A DNA stretch of 29,017 nt from a virus. The stretch spans positions 1-29,017 of IMG/VR virus record IMGVR_UViG_3300032249_000483; one strand, given 5' to 3'. A program made the translations under genes and the position numbers. The notes beneath the pieces were generated by a model. It saw nothing but the letters and a program-made list of their open reading frames with translations. It made no database searches and had not been told where the DNA came from. Positions 1 to 6,645 of the stretch are shown here, piece by piece; position 1 is the first letter of the stretch; every line of letters begins with the position of its first letter.

Positions 1-1
1 G

Positions 2-40
2 ATTTTAACTGATCAGATTAAAGCTCTTGAGCTTAAATAA
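2..40 (+). CDS. C-terminal end of a gene cut by the window edge
   Basis: An open frame enters from the left edge and reads ILTDQIKALELK before a TAA at 38-40. The tail is helix-like and charged, and the next gene follows in the same direction after an 84-nt leader. Only 12 residues are visible, so no function can be assigned and the frame could be chance. Confidence 0.35.
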   Translation: MLTDQIKALELK

Positions 41-124
41 TTTACGGGGGAAAGCGCACGATATATTGTGCTCACTTTATTAATCGTAATTACGTTAGTA
101 CCCCACCAACTTTAGGAAAATATT
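41..124 (+). promoter_or_regulatory. Leader before the early gene cluster, with a 10-bp palindrome
   Basis: This gap holds the perfect palindrome CGTAATTACG at 85-94 and a short GCAC/GTGC stem at about 57-71. No convincing -35/-10 pair is seen. The 9-mer GTAATTACG recurs at 3610-3618 inside another non-coding stretch. It may be an operator or a leader RNA. Confidence 0.3.
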
Positions 125-325
125 ATGAAACAAAAACACTGTACTGATTTTGAAATTGAATACTTAAAAAATATTGGCCAAACACATTTACACACACTGC
201 ATACTCCAAAGCATGTGATGCTTAAAAATTACATTGCGGCATGTGAGCTGCGAACTGACTGGGCTAATTTAGATAAGAACAGAATTTTAGCTGCCGCCCA
301 TCTTGAATTATATAAATGTGTTTAG
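125..325 (+). CDS. Small hypothetical protein, 66 aa
   Basis: The ATG follows an AGGA-type ribosome-binding site. The product is basic and His-rich near the N-terminus, with no signal peptide and no domain I recognise. It opens a run of tightly packed small genes (next start 10 nt downstream), typical of phage early regions. Confidence 0.6.
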   Translation: MKQKHCTDFEIEYLKNIGQTHLHTLHTPKHVMLKNYIAACELRTDWANLDKNRILAAAHLELYKCV

Positions 326-334
326 GAGAATAAA

Positions 335-535
335 ATGAGCGAAACACAAGGCGCAGGAGTACCAATAACAGATGCAGAGTTGCGCGAAACACTATCAGCT
401 ATGCATCATGGTATATTAGTTTTGCAAGCAAGGCTTGATGATCATGAAAAGGTTCTTGAGAAGGTAATGGTTGTGATAGATGCGCTAACATCAGGGAAGG
501 TACCTGATGGCTTTCGCCAGCCAAGGAATCATTAA
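335..535 (+). CDS. Small coiled-coil-like hypothetical protein, 66 aa
   Basis: AGGAG lies just upstream of the ATG. Residues 15-52 form a heptad-like helix rich in Leu, Val and charged residues (LQARLDDHEKVLEKVMVVID), suggesting a short coiled coil. The stop codon directly abuts the next ATG at 536, so the pair is probably translationally coupled. Confidence 0.6.
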   Translation: MSETQGAGVPITDAELRETLSAMHHGILVLQARLDDHEKVLEKVMVVIDALTSGKVPDGFRQPRNH

Positions 536-682
536 ATGAAATACGGAACCAGATGCATGAAATGCAGGGAAGCCCTTGCAGTGACTACAGTTAAAAGCTC
601 CATTGGCAGAGATAAACATTTATGTGAGGGGTGCAAAAAAAGAAATGAGCAAAATGGACAACGCAAAAGCAATATACGATAA
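536..682 (+). CDS. 48-aa zinc-ribbon-like microprotein
   Basis: The frame starts immediately after the TAA of the preceding gene. It encodes 48 residues with two CxxC pairs (C7-MK-C10 and C34-EG-C37), a zinc-ribbon pattern, in a very basic chain. Its 3' part overlaps the start region of the DUF3310-like gene in another frame. The paired Cys knuckles and coupled start argue that it is real; the function (nucleic-acid or protein binding) is unknown. Confidence 0.5.
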   Translation: MKYGTRCMKCREALAVTTVKSSIGRDKHLCEGCKKRNEQNGQRKSNIR

Positions 683-923
683 ATTTATAGATGGGAAACA
701 TGTCATTCAAAATGACATGGTTAACAATCCTCCACACTACACTAAAAACAAATGGGAAGTAATTGATGTATTGGAAGAGTTTTTTCCAACAGACCCATTG
801 TTATTTAACGTAGGAAAATATATCATGCGTCATGAACACAAAGGCCAATCATTACAAGATCTTGAGAAAGCTTTATGGTATCTTCAGCGCAGGATTAAGA
901 AGTTAAAGGATAGTCATGGATGA
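645..923 (+). CDS. DUF3310-like protein
   Basis: The C-terminal half carries the DUF3310 pattern known from many phages: NNPPHYTKNKWEVIDVLEEF, then NVGKYIMRHEHKG, then DLEKALWYLQR. The family is small, common near phage replication genes and has no firmly established activity. The frame is open back to a TTG at 603, but the ATG at 645 (with GAGGGG upstream at long spacing) or 654 seems likelier. The start is therefore uncertain and overlaps the zinc-ribbon gene. The 3' end overlaps the next gene by 8 nt. Confidence 0.75.
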   Translation: MSKMDNAKAIYDKFIDGKHVIQNDMVNNPPHYTKNKWEVIDVLEEFFPTDPLLFNVGKYIMRHEHKGQSLQDLEKALWYLQRRIKKLKDSHG

Positions 924-1101
924 TTTAGGGGTAAGAGATCTGTTTGCTATGTTTGCTTTGGCTGGCCTATTGATAAGAGATCCAGATGCTTTTATTGAAG
1001 ACTCTGCAATGTATTCATATTTAATTGCAGATGAAATGATTAAAGCTAGAAAGCCAGCATCATCTGGCCTTCCAGCAATTAAAAGAAAACCGCGTAAGTG
1101 A
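916..1101 (+). CDS. Small hypothetical protein, 61 aa
   Basis: It starts inside the end of the DUF3310-like gene and its TGA overlaps the next GTG start (GTGA), so it is embedded in a coupled operon. The N-terminal half is hydrophobic (LFAMFALAGLLI) and the tail is basic. That could be one membrane-associated helix, but it is short and interrupted. No family recognised. Confidence 0.55.
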   Translation: MDDLGVRDLFAMFALAGLLIRDPDAFIEDSAMYSYLIADEMIKARKPASSGLPAIKRKPRK

Positions 1102-1388
1102 ACTATAGAAACAAAAAACTATTAGAAGTGGTAAGAGATGCGCCATGTCAGCACTGCGGCTCCCAAAATGGGACCGTGGTTGCTGCGCATTCTAATCAAC
1201 AGCGAGATGGCAAAGGCACTGCAATTAAGGCCGATGACTTTCGCATAGCTGCTTTATGCCATATGTGCCACCATGAGCTTGATGCAGGTAATAAGTTATC
1301 TAAACAAGAGCGTCAAGAGCTATGGGAAGATGCTCACCGTAAAACAATTGGGTGGTTGTTTCTTAACGACCACGTTAAAATTATTTAA
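1098..1388 (+). CDS. DUF1364-like putative HNH-type nuclease
   Basis: The start is GTG, overlapping the previous stop. The 96-aa protein has C18-x2-C21, then AAHSNQ, GKGTAIKADDFRIAALC, CHMCHHELD and a terminal W-x-x-A-x-x-KT stretch. This is the layout of the DUF1364 family (lambdoid YbcO type), small Cys/His zinc proteins related to HNH endonucleases. In phages these sit near recombination and replication genes, which fits the phosphoesterase next door. Nuclease activity is inferred from family resemblance. Confidence 0.7.
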   Translation: MNYRNKKLLEVVRDAPCQHCGSQNGTVVAAHSNQQRDGKGTAIKADDFRIAALCHMCHHELDAGNKLSKQERQELWEDAHRKTIGWLFLNDHVKII

Positions 1389-1397
1389 GGACATATG

Positions 1398-2561
1398 ATG
1401 GTTGATCAGGGATGGTATCAGTTTTGTACGGTAAGGCAGGGTGAGTTATTAAAAGCATTAGAAGAACATGGGACATACAGAAATACCTGCGATGCACTAG
1501 GCATTGCTATGGGGACTTTATCTAATACGATTGCTAGAGTTAAATTTAAAGCCGCTACACATGGATATAGTCCCGAGCATGACATGACTAAGGTTGCACC
1601 AGAGCCATTTGTAATTCGAGGCACATCTACTTATTACAATGAGGATGGGAAAGTAAAAGGCCAGTGGGTTAAAACAAGGCTGGATGATAGTAAGGTGCAG
1701 CAGATGATGCTGGAAACTATCGAAGCAATGAAAGAAGAAATACCCCGCGTTAGCTTAATGACCCCACCCCCTCTCGGCAATTCAAACATACTCAACTGTT
1801 ACGTTATCACCGATTACCATCTTGGCATGCTGTCATGGGATGAGGAAACTGGAGAAAACTGGGATATTAAAATTGGTGAAGACTTAATCATCAAATGGTT
1901 TGCCCAAGCAATTCAACAATCCCCTCACGCAGACACCGCATTATTCGCACAACTATCAGACTTTCTTCACTTCGATGGCATGGATGCCGTCACTCCAGCT
2001 TCCAAACATTTACTAGACGTTGATACACGCTTCGCAAAGCTCGTTAGATCTGCCATACGCGTACTTCGCACCGTCATTGATATGTTGCTACAAAAACACC
2101 AGAAAGTTCACATTATAATGGCTGATGCCAATCATGATCCCGTGTCCCAGATTTGGTTGCGAGAATGGTTCTCAGTTCTCTATGAGAACGAGCCGCGTAT
2201 TACTGTAGACAAGTCCCCTAATCCATACAATGCGTATGAGTTTGGCAAGACTGCACTGTTCTTCCATCACGGCCATAAGAAAAAGGTGGCCAATGTTTCT
2301 GATGTGTTTGTGAGTATGTTCCGTGAGATGTTTGGTAGAACTAAGAATGCATACGCCCACATGGGCCATTTGCATCACGTAGACATCAAAGAAAATAACT
2401 TGATGATAGTAGAACAGCACAGAACTTTGGCGCCCGCTGACGCCTATGCCGCACGTGGAGGATGGTTATCTGGCAGAGATGCTAAGGTCATCACTTACCA
2501 CAAAGAATATGGCGAGGTATCAAGACTTACCATCAACAGTGATATGTTAAAAGATCAATAA
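1398..2561 (+). CDS. Calcineurin-like phosphoesterase with N-terminal helix-turn-helix
   Basis: Counting from the upstream ATG at 1395, metallophosphoesterase motifs appear in order: D140-x-H142, D189 (QLSDF), N246-H247-D248 (ADANHDP), H292-G-H294, and G324-H-L-H327-H. These are the metal ligands of the superfamily that includes SbcD/Mre11 DNA nucleases. Residues 16-55 look like a helix-turn-helix, so the protein may bind DNA. ATG at 1398 is preferred because AAGGA at 1387-1391 is six bases away, against three for 1395. A role in DNA processing is likely, but the substrate is unknown. Confidence 0.75.
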   Translation: MVDQGWYQFCTVRQGELLKALEEHGTYRNTCDALGIAMGTLSNTIARVKFKAATHGYSPEHDMTKVAPEPFVIRGTSTYYNEDGKVKGQWVKTRLDDSKVQQMMLETIEAMKEEIPRVSLMTPPPLGNSNILNCYVITDYHLGMLSWDEETGENWDIKIGEDLIIKWFAQAIQQSPHADTALFAQLSDFLHFDGMDAVTPASKHLLDVDTRFAKLVRSAIRVLRTVIDMLLQKHQKVHIIMADANHDPVSQIWLREWFSVLYENEPRITVDKSPNPYNAYEFGKTALFFHHGHKKKVANVSDVFVSMFREMFGRTKNAYAHMGHLHHVDIKENNLMIVEQHRTLAPADAYAARGGWLSGRDAKVITYHKEYGEVSRLTINSDMLKDQ

Positions 2562-2564
2562 TTT

Positions 2565-3047
2565 ATGCAAACATCAGATTATGATAGGGGTAAGGCGGCA
2601 GAGGTCCGCTTTGCCAGTGAGCATTTAACGGATGTATCTTGGGCTACAAAAGAACAAGATATAAATGAGCATTGGGATGTGCAGGGCAGGCGCAATAATG
2701 GCAACTTGTATAAGTATGACGTTAAAGCTATAAGAAAAATAAACAGAAGTGATTCAGACTTTACTGATGATATGACATGGGTAGAAGGCACCAATGTTCG
2801 TGGCGGAAGAGGGTGGGTAAAAGGCGATGCAGACTATATAGCTTTTGAGCGCAAGCATGAATGGTTACTGATCCCGCGTGACATATTATATGATTGGGTA
2901 TTGAGTATGCTTAACGGCACCAAAGGCAAAGGATTGTATTCTGTTTACAGCAGGCTAAATAGGCCAGACAAAATTACGTTAATTAAATATGAAGATATCC
3001 CTGAGTTTTATTTAACAAGACTTCCAAAAAAATTAAAGGATCAATGA
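2565..3047 (+). CDS. Possible PD-(D/E)XK-fold nuclease
   Basis: The 160-aa product has E13 in an N-terminal helix, HWDVQG at 36-41 and YDVKAI at 51-56, followed by a WVKGDADYIAFE strand. The order Glu, then Asp, then D-V-K matches the PD-(D/E)XK nuclease core, as in phage resolvase-like proteins. It follows the phosphoesterase by three bases, supporting a nuclease operon. I base this on motif order only; no catalytic proof. Confidence 0.5.
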   Translation: MQTSDYDRGKAAEVRFASEHLTDVSWATKEQDINEHWDVQGRRNNGNLYKYDVKAIRKINRSDSDFTDDMTWVEGTNVRGGRGWVKGDADYIAFERKHEWLLIPRDILYDWVLSMLNGTKGKGLYSVYSRLNRPDKITLIKYEDIPEFYLTRLPKKLKDQ

Positions 3048-3133
3048 TGCCAAAATGTAATATTAAATACCTACTAGACGTATATGAGCAGGTCGATTAT
3101 GATTACCTTTGCGTAGATTATAAGGTGCAGTAA
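3047..3133 (+). CDS. 28-aa hypothetical microprotein
   Basis: The ATG overlaps the last base of the preceding TGA. The product is acidic and Tyr-rich (YEQVDYDYLCVDY) and its TAA directly abuts the next ATG. The tight packing is the only support. Confidence 0.35.
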   Translation: MPKCNIKYLLDVYEQVDYDYLCVDYKVQ

Positions 3134-3259
3134 ATGGATAGGTATCAAGCTGTAGTTGACGGCATTGTAATTTTTGTAATGATTTGGGGACTGGGATCGT
3201 TTGCTAAAGCGGCTATCCTGGCATTTGAGTGGGTTACATGTAACCCAAGTTGGAGATAA
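3134..3259 (+). CDS. 41-aa single-pass membrane microprotein
   Basis: It starts at the base after the preceding stop. Residues 7-31 (AVVDGIVIFVMIWGLG and onward) form one hydrophobic segment long enough to span a membrane. The end carries an embedded 16-bp palindrome. Function unknown; a membrane-acting early peptide is possible. Confidence 0.45.
   Translation: MDRYQAVVDGIVIFVMIWGLGSFAKAAILAFEWVTCNPSWR
3231..3246. promoter_or_regulatory. Perfect 16-bp palindrome
   Basis: GGGTTACATGTAACCC is fully self-complementary and sits 15 nt before the start of the 84-aa gene, overlapping the end of the membrane microprotein. It may be an operator or an RNA hairpin that covers the ribosome-binding region. 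Confidence 0.4.
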
Positions 3260-3260
3260 A

Positions 3261-3515
3261 ATGATTTTAGATATTAAAGATTACGTTAGTGAAGAAGCAA
3301 TTTTGCTGGAGCCAAGAGACAGATATGACAGCTGTATCATTGGCGCTACATATGATGGTGAGAAGATCATCTACGATGCAGTTGCAATTATAGAAGCATT
3401 GGTAGAAGAAGATGAAATGACTGAAGAGGATGCCACAGAGTATTTTGAGTTTAATATTCTTGGCGCTTACATGGGTGAAAATACACCAATTTACGTTGGC
3501 ACAATTCTTTTGTAA
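3261..3515 (+). CDS. Acidic hypothetical protein, 84 aa
   Basis: ATG at 3261 has a GGAGA ribosome-binding site six bases upstream; the frame is open further upstream but without a better start. The protein is strongly acidic (VEEDEMTEEDATEYFEF) with no recognised domain. It is the last gene before a long non-coding gap. Confidence 0.6.
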   Translation: MILDIKDYVSEEAILLEPRDRYDSCIIGATYDGEKIIYDAVAIIEALVEEDEMTEEDATEYFEFNILGAYMGENTPIYVGTILL

Positions 3516-3523
3516 AAAAAAGC

Positions 3524-3553
3524 TTGACAAATAAAAAACTGCTGTGCTAGCTT
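3524..3553 (+). promoter_or_regulatory. Putative sigma-70 promoter for an intergenic RNA
   Basis: A consensus TTGACA at 3524-3529 lies 18 nt from TAGCTT at 3548-3553, which is preceded by an extended -10 TG. The -10 hexamer is weak, but a terminator 100 nt downstream makes a short transcription unit plausible. Confidence 0.4.
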
Positions 3554-3557
3554 TGTA

Positions 3558-3685
3558 CCCATCAAGTCCCCTTGCTTGATACCTTCCTTGTTTAATTCTT
3601 AGCGGAATAGTAATTACGGAAGTAAAGCCCCTCGGTGTCCCTCACACCACTAAAAACCTCCAGCTAAAAACTGGGGGTTTTTTTT
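3558..3685 (+). ncRNA. Candidate small structured RNA between promoter and terminator
   Basis: No convincing reading frame lies here, yet the stretch is bounded by a promoter-like TTGACA and a clear intrinsic terminator. It contains an ATCAAG/CTTGAT stem (about 3561-3580), a perfect GGTGT-CCCTC-ACACC hairpin at 3634-3648 and the terminator stem. The 9-mer ACGGAAGTA resembles one strand of glutamine riboswitches, but the partner strands are missing. A phage sRNA or a terminated leader are both possible. Confidence 0.4.
3655..3685 (+). terminator. Rho-independent terminator
   Basis: AACCTCCAG pairs with CTGGGGGTT (nine pairs, one G-U) around a CTAAAAA loop and is followed by eight T residues. 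Confidence 0.85.
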
Positions 3686-4146
3686 CATCTATCTCTTGCA
3701 TTTTTATTTAACTTCGTTTAACCTACACGAACCGCTATGATTTAAACGATGGATCACTTCCACTTTCTGTGGCAGTTCAATTATATTCTTCATTTAATTC
3801 CTAGCTATGGCATACGCGCATAGAGGGGAAACCGCCGATCAACGTGTGCCGAGAGACCAATGGATGCTGGACAGGGTCAAGCGTGGGTGATAGTGGATAG
3901 AGCGCGTCTGGGAAATTTACAGCGTAACACATGTTACGCATCAAATTTAAAGTCTGTCCTATGTGTAGATATCCGAACGGTACTCAGGGTGATACGCCTC
4001 ACGAGCTTAGACTACGGTCTGGGGTTGGGGGGTGCTGTCTTCTAAACCGACAATATCTAGGGTGATATTTCAAGTAGTTACTACAGGGGTGACATGTGAC
4101 TGGGGGACTGGTAGGTGGAACTCAAACAGCTCAAAGGGGGTGGAAA
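3686..4146 (+). other. Long gap with weak promoter-like motif and doubtful mini-frames
   Basis: No gene is clear over about 460 nt. A TATGAT -10 at 3736-3741, 17 nt from a poor -35 (TTCGTT, 3713-3718), could drive the genes from 4147 on. Two short frames exist: 3807-3890 (27 aa, MAYAHRGETAD...) and 3931-4065 (44 aa with a C-PM-C pair and a C-C pair). Both lack good ribosome-binding sites. A larger frame at 3860-4045 also lacks support. The palindrome at 3922-3939 and a GTAGT-T-ACTAC repeat at about 4073-4083 suggest regulatory use. Confidence 0.35.
3922..3939. repeat. Inverted repeat GCGTAACA-CA-TGTTACGC (copy 1)
   Basis: It has two perfect 8-bp arms around a 2-nt spacer, in a non-coding gap. 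The same arms with spacer CC recur at 16639-16656, which makes a protein-binding site likely. Confidence 0.55.
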
Positions 4147-4311
4147 ATGTTTTACGGCACATCATTTGTTATTACATGTTTATATGGCATGAAAGTCAAG
4201 CCTGATCCTAAACGTGAAAAGAAACTTAAATCCGCGATTGAATATCTTGGAGACAAGTATTGTCTGGACAAGCCTATTGGAAGATTAAATGAAAACAATC
4301 ATTCACGTTAA
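4147..4311 (+). CDS. Small hypothetical protein, 54 aa
   Basis: ATG at 4147 is chosen because AAAGGGGGTGG lies directly upstream. The N-terminus is mildly hydrophobic (MFYGTSFVITCLYG) and the rest is Lys-rich. The 3' end overlaps the next gene by 23 nt. Confidence 0.5.
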   Translation: MFYGTSFVITCLYGMKVKPDPKREKKLKSAIEYLGDKYCLDKPIGRLNENNHSR

Positions 4312-4510
4312 TCAGCATGTAGTTAAATCAAACATCAAGACTGGCGAAAGAGAACCAGTCTTGACTGTTAAAACTTACAAGACCAATACCTACGCCAACG
4401 AAGTTGAAATTAAAGGCGACAGCAAGGTTGTATACAGCCATGACAAGCCTTTAAGTTGTGGCGCAAGGGTATGGATTGAAACAGAGGGTGAAGTAATCAT
4501 TAAAAAGTAA
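4289..4510 (+). CDS. Small hypothetical protein, 73 aa
   Basis: It starts inside the preceding gene after a GGAAG-like site. The product is predicted mostly beta-stranded with alternating Lys/Val/Thr, and ends VWIETEGEVIIKK. No domain recognised. Confidence 0.55.
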   Translation: MKTIIHVNQHVVKSNIKTGEREPVLTVKTYKTNTYANEVEIKGDSKVVYSHDKPLSCGARVWIETEGEVIIKK

Positions 4511-4518
4511 GGGGTATT

Positions 4519-4659
4519 ATGAATAACGCAATATTAGGATGTCTAGTAACATTTTTAACAATGCTGTTGTGGGTTAGTTTGCATCAGACTTGCACCGTTA
4601 CGTTTAAAGACCATCAAGGTGCATACCATCAAATAAAGGGGAAAGCAGATGAAGATTGA
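4519..4659 (+). CDS. 46-aa membrane microprotein
   Basis: AAGGGG at 4509-4514 precedes the ATG. Residues 4-22 (AILGCLVTFLTMLLWVSLH) form one hydrophobic segment followed by a polar tail, with an N-out or lipoprotein-less anchor pattern. Its end overlaps the next start by 11 nt. Confidence 0.5.
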   Translation: MNNAILGCLVTFLTMLLWVSLHQTCTVTFKDHQGAYHQIKGKADED

Positions 4660-4867
4660 ATTTGATATGGAAGACAACAGTATTATCTATGACGTTTTTG
4701 ACGGCATGTTTGTAGCGTTACTGAAACGGCAGTTAAGAGATAGTAAAGAGTATTTGGTGGCCGCTTACAACGAAGAGGACAAGCTCGCCAACCAAGCTAA
4801 CATTGAGGCGTGTCGTGTGTTGTTAGATTATTACACGGGGAAAGATGATGGTGATGAAACAACATAA
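4649..4867 (+). CDS. Small acidic hypothetical protein, 72 aa
   Basis: AAGGGGAAAG stands just ahead of the ATG. The protein is acidic, with a helical middle (FVALLKRQLRDSKEYLVAAYNEEDKLANQANIE is split by charged turns), and resembles small phage helical proteins. No family assigned. Confidence 0.55.
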   Translation: MKIEFDMEDNSIIYDVFDGMFVALLKRQLRDSKEYLVAAYNEEDKLANQANIEACRVLLDYYTGKDDGDETT

Positions 4868-4946
4868 ATGGAAAAAAGTAATTCGTAAATTAAAATGGAT
4901 GATGATTAAAAACAGATGCGATGTAAGGGGGTGGTATTTTGACTAA
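4848..4946 (+). CDS. 32-aa basic microprotein
   Basis: The frame overlaps the end of the preceding gene and runs to a TAA inside the next start region. GGGG lies seven bases before the ATG. The product is Lys/Trp-rich (KQHKWKKVIRKLKWMMIK), an amphipathic basic helix. It could be spurious. Confidence 0.3.
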   Translation: MVMKQHKWKKVIRKLKWMMIKNRCDVRGWYFD

Positions 4947-5532
4947 AGACGAAGCATTAAAGATGGCGATTGATTGGTTTGAAGTTGAAAAAGGAACTGC
5001 GCCAACAAGTGATTTTGATTACATTATCAACGCTTGCAAAGAAGCACTAGAACAACCAAGCAATATGGTGACTGTGCCTTTAGATAAACTACAAGATATG
5101 CAACGTAGGTTAAAAGCACTAGAACAACCAGCGCAAGAACCTGTGGCTTGGATTGATGTAAATGATAAATTGCCTAAACAGTTAGATATTGTTTTGGTAT
5201 CAGGTAAACATAAATCAGAAAAATCAAGAAGTGGTAATTATGAATTAGTAGATACTGCTACTTATTATGATTGGACTTGGGAAAAAAATGGTACAAAAGG
5301 ATGGCTTTCACCTAGATTTGGTTCTGATTATGACGAGGTAACACATTGGATGCCACTGCCTAAATACCCACTCTACACCCACCCTCATCAATGGCAAGGA
5401 TTAACGGATGATGAGATAGAGTATTGGGAGTGTTTGAAAGCACCACCAGTTCATCCTGACTTTTTAGAAGATGATAGTTGGCGTGAGTTTGCAAGATGTA
5501 TTGAACAAGCATTAAAAGAAAAGAACATTTAA
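4939..5532 (+). CDS. DUF551-containing phage protein, 197 aa
   Basis: The start is TTG, seven bases after AAGGGGG. Residues 69-145 match the DUF551 pattern: VAWIDVNDKLPKQ, then a VLV strand, D-T-A-TYYDW, and THWMPLPKYP at the end. An upstream segment EALEQP...LKALEQPAQEPVAW is a modular linker often seen in phage proteins of this kind. The C-terminal part (WECLKAPP...DDSWREFARCIEQAL) is another short phage module. The biochemical role of DUF551 is unknown; such proteins are mosaic accessory genes. Confidence 0.7.
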   Translation: MTKDEALKMAIDWFEVEKGTAPTSDFDYIINACKEALEQPSNMVTVPLDKLQDMQRRLKALEQPAQEPVAWIDVNDKLPKQLDIVLVSGKHKSEKSRSGNYELVDTATYYDWTWEKNGTKGWLSPRFGSDYDEVTHWMPLPKYPLYTHPHQWQGLTDDEIEYWECLKAPPVHPDFLEDDSWREFARCIEQALKEKNI

Positions 5533-5627
5533 CAGTTTTTGTATTTTAATGGATGATATGTAGGTAAAAGCTAACATTATGTCCAGTATGGTGGATGAAT
5601 AGGTAAGTGAATAGATAGGAGAATGAA

Positions 5628-5915
5628 ATGAAGCCACATAAATGGGCAAAAGAAATAAAAGCATGGGCTGATGGTGCAGAGATTGAAATAAGAGTTAATA
5701 CTGAAACATTAGGATGTGATTGGACTGCAATTAAACAAGATTATGATTGGACACCAGCAGAGGGTGTTGAATACCGAATTAAACCACAGCCTAAAGAGCC
5801 ACAGTATTTGTATGTATATGGCAGAGATGGCGAAATTGGATATATGTATAGTGAGCCTAGAGGATGGGCAGAAGATTTATTAGGCAAAATTAAACTAGAG
5901 GTGGATGATGAGTAA
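5628..5915 (+). CDS. Phage hypothetical protein, 95 aa
   Basis: It begins with MKPHKWAKEIKAWADGAEIE and ends its core with EYRIKPQ, a pattern that I recognise from small phage proteins of unknown role. AGGAG stands ahead of the ATG. The 95-nt gap before it (5533-5627) holds nothing clear. It overlaps the next gene by 8 nt. Confidence 0.6.
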   Translation: MKPHKWAKEIKAWADGAEIEIRVNTETLGCDWTAIKQDYDWTPAEGVEYRIKPQPKEPQYLYVYGRDGEIGYMYSEPRGWAEDLLGKIKLEVDDE

Positions 5916-6141
5916 CAAAATTCAAGATTTAGAGCAAGAAGTTTTATTGTGTTGGGGCATTACAGAAGATTTATTGTTGCTTGCTAAAGAGCATGAGGAC
6001 AATGATGATTTTTGTAATAAAGTTTTAGGCCTTAAAAATGTTTACGATATGCGCTTTAGGAAAGCATGGGACACATATGAGAAAGTAACGAATGAATACT
6101 ACGCATGGAAACCAAGAGAAGTAAACTTTGATGAGGAGTAA
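5908..6141 (+). CDS. Small acidic helical hypothetical protein, 77 aa
   Basis: Two adjacent ATGs (5905 and 5908) follow AGAGG; the second has the better spacing. The product is acidic and helical, rich in Glu, Asp, Leu and Trp. It is separated by two bases from the next gene. Confidence 0.55.
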   Translation: MSNKIQDLEQEVLLCWGITEDLLLLAKEHEDNDDFCNKVLGLKNVYDMRFRKAWDTYEKVTNEYYAWKPREVNFDEE

Positions 6142-6143
6142 TT

Positions 6144-6389
6144 ATGAGTTGGAATTACAGGGTAATGGAGTTTGAGGATGAAATCGAAGGTAAGTATTAT
6201 GAGATCAAGGAAGTTTATTACAATCGCGATGGCTCACTTATGGGTTACTGTGACGCTTCTGTCAGTGGTGGGTCTTTTGGTGACATTATTAACACCTTAG
6301 ACATGATGAAAACAGATGCACATAAGTCTGTTTTGAGGGAGGAAGATTTCAAAGGGGCAACATATGAAGAGCGACCAGGAGTTGATTAG
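6144..6389 (+). CDS. Conserved-looking phage protein, 81 aa
   Basis: The opening MSWNYRVMEFEDE, the EIKEVYYNRDG core and a late DMMKTDAHKSVLREEDF stretch match a small protein type I have seen in phages and bacteria, without known function. GAGGAG lies seven bases upstream of the ATG. Confidence 0.6.
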   Translation: MSWNYRVMEFEDEIEGKYYEIKEVYYNRDGSLMGYCDASVSGGSFGDIINTLDMMKTDAHKSVLREEDFKGATYEERPGVD

Positions 6390-6636
6390 TTTAATTGTTG
6401 AGTATTTGGCAGTAAATAAATTTGCAACGCAAGAAGACTTAAGAAGGCTTACTAAGGCTTCTGTAAAAAGAATGAAAGAGCTGGCAGATGCAGGCCATTT
6501 CATTTATCCTAAAAAGATACCTGCGAACAAAAGACATTTATTATCAGATCAAACTAATTGGCGTAGATTTAGTTTAACAAAAGAGGTGCGATGGGAAAAT
6601 GCAACAGACCATCGTCATCCAGATTTTCAAAAATAA
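6364..6636 (+). CDS. Possible winged-helix protein, 90 aa
   Basis: It overlaps the preceding gene by 26 nt after AAAGGGG. Residues 5-45 (LISLIVEYLAVNKFATQEDLRRLTKASVKRMKELADAG) read like three helices of a winged-helix domain followed by a short basic wing. DNA binding is plausible, and it precedes the ParB-like gene. The domain call is inference. Confidence 0.5.
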   Translation: MKSDQELISLIVEYLAVNKFATQEDLRRLTKASVKRMKELADAGHFIYPKKIPANKRHLLSDQTNWRRFSLTKEVRWENATDHRHPDFQK

Positions 6637-6645
6637 GGAAGTAAA

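Noticed and set aside
3590-3630. Glutamine riboswitch suggested by ACGGAAGTA
   Set aside because: Only this short strand matches; the CGUUCA and GAAGGAACG partner strands needed for the fold are absent.
3860-4045. 61-aa open frame
   Set aside because: Weak ribosome-binding site, unusual composition, and it runs across the inverted repeat at 3922-3939.
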